Positions 8,320-17,175 of a DNA stretch of 64,000 bases are shown here, in pieces. The number at the start of each line of letters is the position of its first letter. The stretch's first letter is position 1. The notes below the pieces were generated by a model. That model saw only the letters and a list, made by a program, of their open reading frames with translations. It was not told the DNA's origin and searched no databases. The position numbers were made by a program, and so were the translations under genes. Source of the stretch: G963665545 sp963665545. GTDB lineage: Bacteria > Pseudomonadota > Gammaproteobacteria > Xanthomonadales > SZUA-36. The DNA lies in NCBI GenBank assembly GCA_963665545.2, contig CAXXKZ010000017.1, positions 1-64,000 on the forward strand, written 5' to 3'.

Positions 8320-10289
8320 TCCATCAGTACTGGCAGTTCTATCAGCGAGGGCTGTTGCCCACCGACAAACAGCCGGAAACTGGCGCCAGCGGCAGGCGAT
8401 GCTTCAGTATTGTCCTTGTCCGCGCCCATGACGGTCACGCGCAATCGATGACCCCGATTGAATAAGTGTGCCAACGGCAACAGGTCGAAGCGAAGCGCGA
8501 CAGTTTCACCCGGCACCAGCGGCTGCAGATCTGCGGCGAAACTGCGCTGCCAGGGTAAGCCAAGATTGTTCCACGGCGGCTCAACTTCAGCGCGGTGCGA
8601 GGCGCGCAGCATGCCCTCGGAGATGTAGTGGACAAATCCATCCGCATCCACCTCCTCGAGCAAAGCGTAGAAGTCACCGTCGGTTGCCGTCGATGCCACA
8701 TAAAGCGTAATCACCGGATGCCCCACTACGGTGAGATCGGCGTCGAGCAGCGGGGTGGTATAAGTCAGGGCTCGCAAGTCATTGGCCGCCATGTCCGGAT
8801 AAACCATCTTGCCTTGCCCGACGGCATTGTCCCAGCGCGAAGCCGTGCCCGTTGTCGTTGCCGGATCGACCTGGTATTCGTGAACGGCCGTGTCAGTGGG
8901 CGCTGCAGAACTGAGCACACCATCATTCACTGAGGAGATACTGCCAGAAGGTCCGTCGTCGAGGTAAAGGGTTTGCATCTCTACGGCCTTCGGCTGCCAG
9001 TGATCCGCCTCGTGCCACTGCCAGCTTTCTCCGGGCACATCTGTTACCGCGTAGTTGATGACTGGCTCGTCCATAATGCCGTTGTCGATCCCTTTGAGCC
9101 AGTAGTCATACCAGCGGTGATGTTCCGCCGCTTCGATCCGACCGCGCTCCGCGCCCACCGATTTGGTGTAGGCCGCATGCGGCCAGGGACCCATCCCCAA
9201 CTTATCCGGGCCCTCGAATATCTCGACCCACATGGCGGTATCCATCGCAAACAGGTCATACCAACCACCCCAGTGGTAAATGGCTACATCCGATTGATTG
9301 ATTTCGTCCAATACTGCGGTCGGGCCAAACTTTGCCCAGGCGAAACTCTCGCTGTTGTGGTCTCTGAGGGGCGCCGCCTCGAATTGCTCGTTGACGTCCC
9401 AGTTAGCCGCATGCTCGGCGATGGCCTGCTCGCGCAACTCGCCATCGGGGTCTTCATCGACCGGTGTGGCAACGAAATTCCGGTCCAGGTTGCGGGTCAG
9501 CAAACCCCAATGATCGAACATGTCTTTGCGATAAATGCCGCCGGTGTATAAGGCATCGTACATATCCAGCAGGGCGACATTAGGCATGATGGCTTTCAGA
9601 GCCGGGTGGCCGGTGCTGGCGGCCATATACTGGGTGATCCCCAGGTAGGAAGCACCCCACATGCCGAGGTTTCCATCGCTCCAGGTCTGTGCCGCCAGCC
9701 AATCCATGATGTCTGAAGCATCCTGCGTTTCGGCCGGGCTGAACAATCCTTCGTAGCGCCCAAAGGACGCACCGCTGCCGCGTACACCCACGCCGACGAA
9801 CACATAGCCGTGTTTTACCAACCGTTGGAGTGTCGGCCGGTCGTCGACGAAGGAAATCACGCCTTCCTGCAGATCAGGGTCTGGTGCGGGTGCTTCACCG
9901 GCTTTTGCTCTGCCGGTAATTTCCAGCATATGCCGCGCCGCCACATCCCAGTTGCGGTGATACCTGGAATGCGTCCAGATCACCGGCAGCGGTTCATCGA
10001 CTGCAACCCCGTCCACAGCCGGGCGAATGATATCGATCGCCAGCCGGGTGCCATCGCGCATGGTGATGTATTGGGATTCTCGTACCCACTCGCTGAAGCG
10101 CGCCTCGGAGTAGCCTTCGTATTCGCCAAATCGGGAAACTTTGGGCGGCGTCTCCGTGGCCTCAAATACGGTGGATTGCTTGATTGGCTTTACTGCAGAT
10201 TCCACGCCTTTGTCATTTTCAGAACAGGCCGTTGAAAACAGCAAAGCCAACAGCAGCACGGGCGAAATCAGTTTCATGTTGCGGCTCAT
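8316..10289 (-). CDS. CocE/NonD-family serine hydrolase, lipoprotein
   Basis: A 657-residue X-Pro dipeptidyl-peptidase/CocE-type hydrolase. It starts at ATG 10289 (GGAGG eight bases upstream) with a lipoprotein signal ending in LLFSTAC, so it is membrane-anchored outside the cytoplasm. The N-terminal alpha/beta domain holds the nucleophile motif GMWGASYLGITQY (Ser about 214); the C-terminal jelly-roll includes LRFDLLPLAHLF and GHRLRVTVMGAD. Family members cleave esters or acyl-amino acid bonds; the substrate is unknown. It follows the VOC gene by three bases. Its stop TAG (8318-8316) lies inside the end of the MITE-like element, so the original C-terminus may have been slightly different. Confidence 0.9.
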   Translation of the reverse strand: MSRNMKLISPVLLLALLFSTACSENDKGVESAVKPIKQSTVFEATETPPKVSRFGEYEGYSEARFSEWVRESQYITMRDGTRLAIDIIRPAVDGVAVDEPLPVIWTHSRYHRNWDVAARHMLEITGRAKAGEAPAPDPDLQEGVISFVDDRPTLQRLVKHGYVFVGVGVRGSGASFGRYEGLFSPAETQDASDIMDWLAAQTWSDGNLGMWGASYLGITQYMAASTGHPALKAIMPNVALLDMYDALYTGGIYRKDMFDHWGLLTRNLDRNFVATPVDEDPDGELREQAIAEHAANWDVNEQFEAAPLRDHNSESFAWAKFGPTAVLDEINQSDVAIYHWGGWYDLFAMDTAMWVEIFEGPDKLGMGPWPHAAYTKSVGAERGRIEAAEHHRWYDYWLKGIDNGIMDEPVINYAVTDVPGESWQWHEADHWQPKAVEMQTLYLDDGPSGSISSVNDGVLSSAAPTDTAVHEYQVDPATTTGTASRWDNAVGQGKMVYPDMAANDLRALTYTTPLLDADLTVVGHPVITLYVASTATDGDFYALLEEVDADGFVHYISEGMLRASHRAEVEPPWNNLGLPWQRSFAADLQPLVPGETVALRFDLLPLAHLFNRGHRLRVTVMGADKDNTEASPAAGASFRLFVGGQQPSLIELPVLMD

Positions 10290-10292
10290 GGT

Positions 10293-11174
10293 TCAAACCT
10301 CCGGATGGGTTGAGGCCTGATGGAAAACCATAATCAGGCCATTTGTATCAGTGGGACTCAAGGTCAGCCGACCGGATCTCTGCAATGGTGAGTGCCCGCC
10401 GGCCAGCAGCGCTCTTCTTGCCTCATCGAGAGAGGATACCCCTATTTCGACTGCGACGGCTCTGCCCATAAAGTGGGCCTCGATAGCGCCGGGAACACCG
10501 CCGTAGCGTTGCGCCAGGCCATCGGAGCTAAGCAAATGGATTTCCTCCGACGGCGTTACATAGCGCAGGCCACCTGCATCTGCCTCGGGGCGGCTGCCGG
10601 TAAAGGCCGAAAATATCGGCTCGTGTTGCTGTGGGTTGGGGAGGAGGTAAGTCACCGCAGTCATCCGGATCGCCGTGTTGGCGTGTTGCTGCCATTGCGG
10701 AATCCACACCACTTCGGGGCGGTGCTGTTGTGAAAAGAACAGGCGAAGGTCTGGCCCAGCTTTAAAATCGCTCATCGTGAAACTGATGTCGGCTTCGCCC
10801 CTGGCGCCATCGGGCAGGGGAACAGGTCGGGAAAAACGGCCGCACTCGCTCATGCTTACGCCCCGCTGAATCAGCACCTCGCGGTCGGCTTCGATGTCGC
10901 CTGGGCGAAAACAGCTGGCCAACACGCCTTCACCTCGCTGCAGGCTTTGCGCCATGCCTTCGATAAAGCCGTCGCGAAACTCTCCTTGCACACTTTCCAT
11001 TCCACCGAAGAGCTCCAGAAAGTTGTCCTCAAACATGATCAGGTTATTCGATGTGCCGTAGGAGTGATGCATGCGCGGGCTGACGTTAAAGCCCATGCCC
11101 CGCCAGTTTTCTGCGGCGATGTCGAGGTCTTTAACGGCGATCAGCAGGTGATCCAGGGGGTAGTTCATGTTCAT
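10293..11174 (-). CDS. VOC superfamily protein (glyoxalase-like, two modules)
   Basis: A protein of about 293 residues beginning at ATG 11174 or two codons later (CCGGGAGACC upstream supports this, not the longer frame to 11219). It opens with YPLDHLLIAVKDLDIAAENW, the metal-ligand strand of a glyoxalase/bleomycin-resistance fold, and has a second module ending IGVSSLDEARRALLAGGHS. Such proteins carry out metal-dependent isomerase, lyase or dioxygenase reactions. It is cotranscribed with the CocE-type hydrolase. Confidence 0.85.
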   Translation of the reverse strand: MNMNYPLDHLLIAVKDLDIAAENWRGMGFNVSPRMHHSYGTSNNLIMFEDNFLELFGGMESVQGEFRDGFIEGMAQSLQRGEGVLASCFRPGDIEADREVLIQRGVSMSECGRFSRPVPLPDGARGEADISFTMSDFKAGPDLRLFFSQQHRPEVVWIPQWQQHANTAIRMTAVTYLLPNPQQHEPIFSAFTGSRPEADAGGLRYVTPSEEIHLLSSDGLAQRYGGVPGAIEAHFMGRAVAVEIGVSSLDEARRALLAGGHSPLQRSGRLTLSPTDTNGLIMVFHQASTHPEV

Positions 11175-11300
11175 GGTCTCCCGGCCGGGCTTGCGTACCC
11201 GGCACGATGCAAAGTGCAATGGATTGTACGAAAGCTATCATACGCGTGATATCGTGCCCGCAAGCGGACTGGTCCGCAGCCTAAAACCGTGGTCATTAAC

Positions 11301-11666
11301 ATGAGAAAAATAAATATCAGTGAGAAGTTCGGCCTGTTCGATGAACACTGGACGCCCAAGGTCATCGCCGAATCCAATGGGCAGCTGATCAAGATCGCTA
11401 AAGCCAGCGGTGAATTCGTCTGGCATAGGCATGAAAACGAAGACGAACTCTTCATTGTATTTAACGGCAATCTGACCATCCAACTTCGAGACGGAGATGT
11501 CTCTATTGGCGTCGGTGAAATGTTTGTCGTGCCCAAAGGGGTTGAGCATTGCCCCCTGGCGGCGCCTGACACGCATTTCATGATGATAGAGCCGGCCAGT
11601 ACCGCGCACACTGGCGCCACCGAAAGTGATCTGACCGTGGAAACCGAACAGCAGGAATGGATTTAG
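11301..11666 (+). CDS. Small cupin-domain protein
   Basis: A 121-residue single-domain cupin. Metal-binding motif 1 reads GEFVWHRHENEDELFIVFNG (two His and a Glu in the usual spacing) and motif 2 PKGVEHCPLAA. ATG 11301 is preferred to the GTG four codons earlier. It is divergent from the VOC gene and convergent with the DUF2784 gene. Function of such stand-alone cupins is varied (sugar isomerase-like, dioxygenase-like or ligand sensor). Confidence 0.85.
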   Translation: MRKINISEKFGLFDEHWTPKVIAESNGQLIKIAKASGEFVWHRHENEDELFIVFNGNLTIQLRDGDVSIGVGEMFVVPKGVEHCPLAAPDTHFMMIEPASTAHTGATESDLTVETEQQEWI

Positions 11667-11678
11667 CACCTGTCTGGT

Positions 11679-12062
11679 TCAGGTCTGGCGGACCTCTGGC
11701 CGCATCCGCATACGCCATAGCCACCCGGCGTACAGGCCGAGGTTGATGGCAAGCACTCCAATTCCGAGCCACATCTGGATTTCGTCAGTGAGCCCCTCAG
11801 GGTAAATCAGGGGAAGTAGATAATGTTCGATAAAGCCGCCGCCATATTGACCCTGTCCCGCAGCCTCCCTGAATTGCTGTTCCCAGGGTGTTAATGGGCA
11901 TATCCTGTTGTTGATTTCGACATAGGCGCCCCAGGCAAAGGCGGGAAGATGAAGCCAGATCAGTCTTGGCCAGCGCCACAGCAACAGGCCGCCAAGCACA
12001 ACAAACACAATGAATGCAAAATGCAGCAAAAGCAGCGCATTGGCTGCAAGGGCGTACCACAC
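11679..12062 (-). CDS. DUF2784 membrane protein
   Basis: A 127-residue protein from the GTG at 12062, where a GGGGG run lies about seven bases upstream; the longer frame would overlap the preceding aminotransferase gene. It has the DUF2784 layout: LLLLHFAFIVFVVLGGLLLW, then HLPAFAWGAYVEINNRICPLTPWE, then two more membrane helices. Its biochemical role is unknown. It lies downstream of the aminotransferase on the same strand. Confidence 0.85.
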   Translation of the reverse strand: MWYALAANALLLLHFAFIVFVVLGGLLLWRWPRLIWLHLPAFAWGAYVEINNRICPLTPWEQQFREAAGQGQYGGGFIEHYLLPLIYPEGLTDEIQMWLGIGVLAINLGLYAGWLWRMRMRPEVRQT

Positions 12063-12099
12063 TCGTGCTGCCCCCGATGAATGAGAATAGTGTCCAACT

Positions 12100-13449
12100 T
12101 TACGCCAATCGGGCTGACAATTCAGGGCAGTCCGCCAGGGCCCGATCCAGAACCCGCAATAATACATCGGCGTTGTCAGGGCTAAATGGCAACGGCGGAC
12201 GAATCTTCAATACGTTGCCATGTGTGCCGGTGCTGCTGATTAAAACGCGGTCCTGACGGCAGCGATTGACCAGCCACAGAGTTTCTTCCGCTGCCGGCTC
12301 CTTCGAGGCCCGATCGCGTACCAACTCAAGCCCGATAAACAGCCCCGCGCCACGCACCTGCCCGATGATGTCGTGTTGGTCAGCCAGCTTAGCCAAACCG
12401 GATCGCAGATAGGCCCCCGTTGATCGGGCGTTTTCCATCAGGTCCTCTTCCTCAATCACTTCCAGAATCGCTTTGCCGACCGCACAGGAAACCGGATTTC
12501 CCCCGGTGGTGTTGAAATAACGCGACTTCGCCAGTGCTTCGAGCTGCGCTCCGGGCAAAGCCACCCCGGCGATTGGATGCCCGCCTCCCATGCCCTTGCC
12601 CATCGTCACGATATCGGGCTCGATGGCATGACGTTGAAAGCCCCACCAGTGATCTCCGGTACGGCCAAAACCGGCCTGCACTTCATCGGCAATAAACAGG
12701 GCGCCAGCGTTTTGCACCACCTTTAGGGCCTGTTGCAGAAACCCCGGCGGGTCAGCAAGGACACCGTCACTGGCGAAAATGGTATCGACCATCATGGCCG
12801 CTGGCTTGATGCCGTGGCGCGACATATCGTCAATGGCGGCCTGCACAGCCCTGGCAAATCGTTTGCCGACCTCACCGTCACTGCCGTCATTTCGATACGC
12901 GTCAGGCGCCGGAACGGTCCGCACATGTTCGCCCAAATTCGCGTGCTCACCCAGCGCTGGAGACAATTCAGCAATCACTTTGGTCACGCCGTGATAGGCC
13001 AATTCCGTCACGATAAACCCTGTACCGCCGGTGTTGAGCTGCGCGATTCGGTAGGCCAGGTCATTGGCCTCGCTGCCGGAACAGGTGAGCATTAATTTGT
13101 CGAACGGGTCTGGGAAAGTCGACAGCAGGTGCTCCGCATAGTCCAGAATACCGGGGTGAAGGTAGCGCGTATGGGTATTGAGCAGGCCAGCTTGCCCGCT
13201 CAGTGCAGCATGCACCCGTGGGTGGCAATGCCCGACGCTCGGTACATTGTTATAGGCATCCAGGTAGGCGTTGTCTTGCGCATCGTATAACCAAACGCCT
13301 TCGCCACGGACAACATGCAGCGGCTGCTCATAGTGGAGTTTGTAAGCCGGTCCCAGCAAGCCAACCCGGCGTTCAATCATTGCCTGGTCAACCGCTGACA
13401 GGTCGCCCTTGCCTGACAGATACGTATTGCTCGGAAGCGGCTGTTTCAT
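12100..13449 (-). CDS. Class III pyridoxal-phosphate aminotransferase
   Basis: A 449-residue class III (omega) aminotransferase. Fold features in order: GEGVWLYDAQDNAYLDAYNN near 50-68, the cofactor loop CSGSEANDLAYRIA, the Asp pair FIADEVQAGFGRTG that holds the pyridine nitrogen, and the Schiff-base Lys in MGKGMGGGHPIAG followed by NTTGGNPVSCAVG. The amino donor and acceptor cannot be told. The ATG overlaps the stop of the upstream alcohol dehydrogenase gene by four bases (ATGA), so the two are translationally coupled and probably act on one substrate, oxidation then transamination. Confidence 0.92.
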   Translation of the reverse strand: MKQPLPSNTYLSGKGDLSAVDQAMIERRVGLLGPAYKLHYEQPLHVVRGEGVWLYDAQDNAYLDAYNNVPSVGHCHPRVHAALSGQAGLLNTHTRYLHPGILDYAEHLLSTFPDPFDKLMLTCSGSEANDLAYRIAQLNTGGTGFIVTELAYHGVTKVIAELSPALGEHANLGEHVRTVPAPDAYRNDGSDGEVGKRFARAVQAAIDDMSRHGIKPAAMMVDTIFASDGVLADPPGFLQQALKVVQNAGALFIADEVQAGFGRTGDHWWGFQRHAIEPDIVTMGKGMGGGHPIAGVALPGAQLEALAKSRYFNTTGGNPVSCAVGKAILEVIEEEDLMENARSTGAYLRSGLAKLADQHDIIGQVRGAGLFIGLELVRDRASKEPAAEETLWLVNRCRQDRVLISSTGTHGNVLKIRPPLPFSPDNADVLLRVLDRALADCPELSARLA

Positions 13450-14435
13450 GTTTGGAATTCCAGAGATATCTTCAGCGCATTGTCACTGAGGTCGCGCGCA
13501 ATCTGCATGGCCTCGCCGATCTGTTCAATCGAAAACAGATGGCTGACCATCTGGGTCACATCAATCTCACCGCTGGCGATGAGCTGCAGCGCCTGCCTGA
13601 ATGAGGCCAGGTCCGGTTCATGTTGAGCACCGTAGTCGCTGTAGGCCAGCAGTTTTTTGCGGAAGAAGACGTTGAAATTAAAGGACACCGGTTGCTGAGT
13701 GTCGGGCAGCCCGAACAGCAGCATCTCGCCATGGGGACGCAGCAAGTCCACTGACTCCAACAACGAGTCCCGGGTGCCGACTGCCTCGATCAGGAAATCG
13801 GCGCCCTGGCCGCCTGTGTTGTCCATGACGGCGTCGAGCACCTCGGAGCCAACCGCTTTGACGGCAACATCCACACCAAAATTTACCGCGGCAGCCAATC
13901 TGGCGTCTGAAAGATCAGATGCAATCACCTTGGCGGCGCCGGCCCGCCTGGCCAGGTGGCAGAAAAAACTGCCGGCCGAGCCCAGGCCCATGACCATGAC
14001 GGTCTTGCCGGCCAGGTCCAGTTGGTTGCGCTGCAAGGCAAACAAAGTGGTGCCCAGCTGCTGTGCCATCATCAAGTGCTCGACAGGGCCATCAAAAGAC
14101 GGCAACTTAAGGCAATAGGACGCGGGGATGGTCTGGAAATCCGCAAAACAACCTGCATCGTCCGGCCATGGACAAGTCAATACGAGGTCGCCGGGCTGAA
14201 ACCCGGAATCCAGACTCTCGATCACTTCGCCAATGCCTTCATGGCCCGGAAATCCAGGAGGCGCAGGCGGCTTAAAAAAGCTGAGACCGTCAAAAATGAC
14301 GTGCAGGTCGCTGCCGCAGATGGAAGCCTGAATGGTTTTCACCAAGAGCTTGCCCGGCGCCAAGGGCCTGACCGCAATTTCTTCACAGATAATTTGACCG
14401 TGGGCAACGATGCTGGCGGCGCGCATGGTTTCCAT
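13446..14435 (-). CDS. Medium-chain alcohol dehydrogenase-like oxidoreductase
   Basis: A 329-residue MDR-family enzyme. SICGSDLHVIFDG and GFPGHEGIGEV give catalytic-zinc ligands; the four-Cys structural zinc loop of classical alcohol dehydrogenases is absent. The nucleotide-binding site is VMGLGSAGSFFCHLARRAGA. It is coupled by overlap to the downstream aminotransferase, suggesting a two-step conversion of an amino alcohol or sugar-like compound. Confidence 0.88.
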   Translation of the reverse strand: METMRAASIVAHGQIICEEIAVRPLAPGKLLVKTIQASICGSDLHVIFDGLSFFKPPAPPGFPGHEGIGEVIESLDSGFQPGDLVLTCPWPDDAGCFADFQTIPASYCLKLPSFDGPVEHLMMAQQLGTTLFALQRNQLDLAGKTVMVMGLGSAGSFFCHLARRAGAAKVIASDLSDARLAAAVNFGVDVAVKAVGSEVLDAVMDNTGGQGADFLIEAVGTRDSLLESVDLLRPHGEMLLFGLPDTQQPVSFNFNVFFRKKLLAYSDYGAQHEPDLASFRQALQLIASGEIDVTQMVSHLFSIEQIGEAMQIARDLSDNALKISLEFQT

Positions 14436-14460
14436 TCAGTATTCTGCCGGTGTGCCCCTG

Positions 14461-15087
14461 CTAAGACATTGAGGCGCGGAGTTGCTGGTTCTCCGCTTCA
14501 CTGAGGATTCTGGGTTCGACAATGGGTCGGCCCGATTGAACATCGAACAGAGGTGTTGATTTGGCGGCACCCTGCAACCTCCAGGTAAGCGCCAATCGAG
14601 CGAACCGCAACATCGCCAGGGGCACGGATGCGGGCTCATGGGGCAGTGATTCGTCCGATGGTGTGGCGAACTTCCCTTGCACGCAGCCGCGGATGGGGCC
14701 CGCCACGTCTGCCAGTGACTGTCCGTCCGCAGTTTGACCGACGTACGAGTGGATCAGACCGATGAAAGGCAATTTCGGTGTTTTGGCGGTATTACAGATC
14801 GGAGTCTTGCAGCAATCTGCATACCAACGCAGCGTGATCTTGCCGGTCAGGTTGACGCAGGCCAAATGCTCGGCGCCTTGAGTAAACGCCAACCGGGCCG
14901 GAGACATCTGGTAGATGTCACTGCCACCCCGGGCATCGAGGATTTCGTCCGCCCGTCCCAGGTAATGAGCAAAGGCCTGGCAGTCATCGCAGTAGCACAT
15001 CATATGCGTCCCATTTGATGGGGACACGTCATGTACGATGCCCTGCACAGTGCCGCAAGTACAGCTGATCGGGAGGTCTGTGGCCAT
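14461..15087 (-). CDS. DUF6151/GFA-like zinc protein
   Basis: About 208 residues from ATG 15087 (the upstream extension to 15174 is not supported). It carries zinc-binding cysteine motifs near the N-terminus, CTCGTV and CYCDDCQ, and later YADCCKTPICN, as in CENP-V/GFA-like and DUF6151 proteins. The role is unknown; related folds bind zinc and sometimes glutathione adducts. It is upstream of and collinear with the dehydrogenase/aminotransferase pair and divergent from the second dehydrogenase. Confidence 0.75.
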   Translation of the reverse strand: MATDLPISCTCGTVQGIVHDVSPSNGTHMMCYCDDCQAFAHYLGRADEILDARGGSDIYQMSPARLAFTQGAEHLACVNLTGKITLRWYADCCKTPICNTAKTPKLPFIGLIHSYVGQTADGQSLADVAGPIRGCVQGKFATPSDESLPHEPASVPLAMLRFARLALTWRLQGAAKSTPLFDVQSGRPIVEPRILSEAENQQLRASMS

Positions 15088-15173
15088 ATCTGAGTAATTA
15101 TAGCGAAGATTTGGCGGGTGGTGATGCACTTTTGCCTTTAGAATTACGTGTTCCAGACAAACTGAGACAACCA

Positions 15174-16217
15174 TTGAAAGCAGCCCTGCTCGAATCTTTC
15201 CATGCCCCCCTGAAGGTTTGCGAACTGCCTGACCCCGAAATTCCGGGCGATGGCGTCATCGTCGACGTCAAGGCGTGTGGCGTATGCCGTTCTGACTGGC
15301 ATGGCTGGAAAGGCACTGACCCGGATATCGTCCTGCCCCACGTACCCGGCCACGAGTTGGCCGGCGTGGTGCTCGAAACCGGCCCGAATTGCCACAGTTT
15401 CCAGCCTGGGGACCGCGTGACCATTCCCGTCATCCTCGGCTGCGGGCGCTGTCCCACTTGCCGGGCCGGCGAATTGACTGTTTGTGATCAGCAATACATT
15501 GTCGGCTTCAGCGGCTGGGGCGCCTTTGCCGAGCAAGTCGCCGTGCCCTACGCAGATGCCAATCTGGTCAGGCTGCCGACCGCCATGTCCTTCGAAGTGG
15601 CGGCGGCCCTGGGTTGCCGCACGACAACAGCTTTTCGTGGGGTGGTCGACCGCGGTCAGCTCAAACCTGGCGAGACCATTGCCGTGCATGGTTGCGGTGG
15701 CGTGGGGCTATCTGCTGTCATGATCGCCGCAGCGATGGGGGCCACGGTGGTGGCGGTCGATATTGTCGATGAAAAGCTCGAACTGGCGAAGAATCTGGGT
15801 GCAACGCACACCGTCAACGCGGCCAGCACCGATGATGTGGGGGAGGCCATCAGGGATCTGACCGGCGGGGGTGTCCACGTCTCCATTGAAGCCCTGGGAA
15901 TCACTCAGACCCTGCACAACTCATTACGGGGCTTGAGAAAATTGGGCCGCCACGTGCAGATCGGCCAACCGCTGGATGCCCATGCCGACCCCGTCATCCC
16001 CTTGCTCGAAACCGTCTACCAGCGGCAAATCACACTGATGGGCTCACGCGGCCTGCCAGCCAATCGCTTTCCCACACTGTTTGAAATGATTGCCGCGGGG
16101 CGCATCGATCCATCGCGCTTGATCGGCAAGCGAATTTCTCTGGAAGAGGCCGGTGGCATTTTCGAATTGATGGATGATTATGCTGATGTGGGTGTCACCC
16201 TGATCGATCGATTCTGA
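15174..16217 (+). CDS. Zinc-dependent alcohol dehydrogenase
   Basis: A 347-residue zinc MDR enzyme if started at TTG 15174 (MKAALLESFHAPLKV); a longer TTG start at 15111 is possible. Catalytic zinc region CGVCRSDWHGWKG and VPGHELAG; full structural zinc loop GCGRCPTCRAGELTVC; NAD(P) site HGCGGVGLSAVMIAAAMGA. It should oxidise an alcohol to aldehyde or ketone. Divergent from the DUF6151 gene across a short region. Confidence 0.9.
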   Translation: MKAALLESFHAPLKVCELPDPEIPGDGVIVDVKACGVCRSDWHGWKGTDPDIVLPHVPGHELAGVVLETGPNCHSFQPGDRVTIPVILGCGRCPTCRAGELTVCDQQYIVGFSGWGAFAEQVAVPYADANLVRLPTAMSFEVAAALGCRTTTAFRGVVDRGQLKPGETIAVHGCGGVGLSAVMIAAAMGATVVAVDIVDEKLELAKNLGATHTVNAASTDDVGEAIRDLTGGGVHVSIEALGITQTLHNSLRGLRKLGRHVQIGQPLDAHADPVIPLLETVYQRQITLMGSRGLPANRFPTLFEMIAAGRIDPSRLIGKRISLEEAGGIFELMDDYADVGVTLIDRF

Positions 16218-16298
16218 AGCCAGATTTTGCACTGACCCTTGGGGAGCCCATAGACTGGAGTGAGTTTCACGACTTCACGAACCAAGAGGGATGATCTC

Positions 16299-17114
16299 AT
16301 GCGCGCTTTTCTCGCCGTATTTCTACTGGCAAGCCTGACCACTTTTTCTGCCGGGCTATCGGCGGCCGAACCGCAGACCGTAGCCGTCATCGGCACCGGA
16401 GACATGGGTGACTCCCTCGGCCCGCGATTCGCGGAACTGGGCTACCGCGTGGTCTATGGCTCACGCACGCCCCAAAGCGAACGGGTGATGGCCCTGGTGA
16501 ACAGCACCGGCAGTGGGGCCTCAGCGGCAAGCCAAATGGAAGCCGCCCAACAAGCCGACATCGTATTGACACTGGTGCCGTGGCCACCGATGGAAACCGT
16601 CGCTCAGAATCTTGGTGACCTCACGGGCAAGATCGTCATTGATGTCTCCATGCCATTCGCCCAGGGCACCGACGGCTATCCGGAAATGTTGGTGGACACC
16701 TCCAGCGCCGAACTCATTCAGCGGTAGAATCCGGGGGCCAAAGTGGTTAAAGCCTTCGCCACGCTGGGTTCGCAGATCATCGATGACCCGCTGACGCTGG
16801 GCGGGCCGGTCAGTGTGCCACTGGCATCAGACCATCGTGATGCCAAAGAGGAAGTGGCCAGGATTGTGGCGGCGCTGGGCCTGGACCCGGTGGACTTCGG
16901 CCCGCTGCGGATGAGCCGGCACCTGGAAGCCATGCAATTGGTCTACATGATACCCCTGGTCCAGAACCGCAGAGCGTCGTGGGAATTCTACTTCCGGCGG
17001 ACCAGCTACTGGTATTGCACGGGTCAGAATGAAGAGTGGTATGAGGCAGTTGCTGATGCCGGCAATCTGGCCCAGTTGCCTGAGACGCAGGGAGCGACTG
17101 AAGACTGTCCTTAG
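16299..17114 (+). pseudogene. Exported NADPH-dependent F420-reductase-like protein, in-frame TAG
   Basis: Two pieces in the same frame (16299-16724 and 16728-17114) make one NAD(P)-binding protein of the F420-dependent NADP reductase-like family. The start ATG 16299 has AGAGG upstream. An unusual feature is a clear signal peptide (MRAFLAVFLLASLTTFSAG) before the Rossmann motif VAVIGTGDMGDSLG; this fold is normally cytosolic. The halves are separated by TAG at 16725-16727, within the segment that in relatives reads roughly IQRLNPGAKVVKAF, so a TTG-to-TAG change explains it. The second half keeps SRHLEAMQLVYMIPL. Confidence 0.82.
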
Positions 17115-17157
17115 GGCCGGTTAACATTATTTGGCTGAACCCCTCGTCGGAGCTGAA

Positions 17158-17171
17158 TGTGAATTCCAGCA
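17158..17171. repeat. Possible remnant of the MITE terminal repeat
   Basis: The 14 bases tgtgaattccagca match positions 7697-7710 of the terminal inverted repeat of the element at 7692-8319. As there, it sits just beyond the stop codon of a gene. It could be chance or a solo degenerate end. Confidence 0.35.
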
Positions 17172-17175
17172 GTGT

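Noticed and set aside
1228..16727. Amber codon recoding (pyrrolysine or selenocysteine-like)
   Set aside because: TAG is the normal end of several intact genes nearby, no suppressor tRNA is seen, and each TAG sits at a position that relatives fill with ordinary residues.
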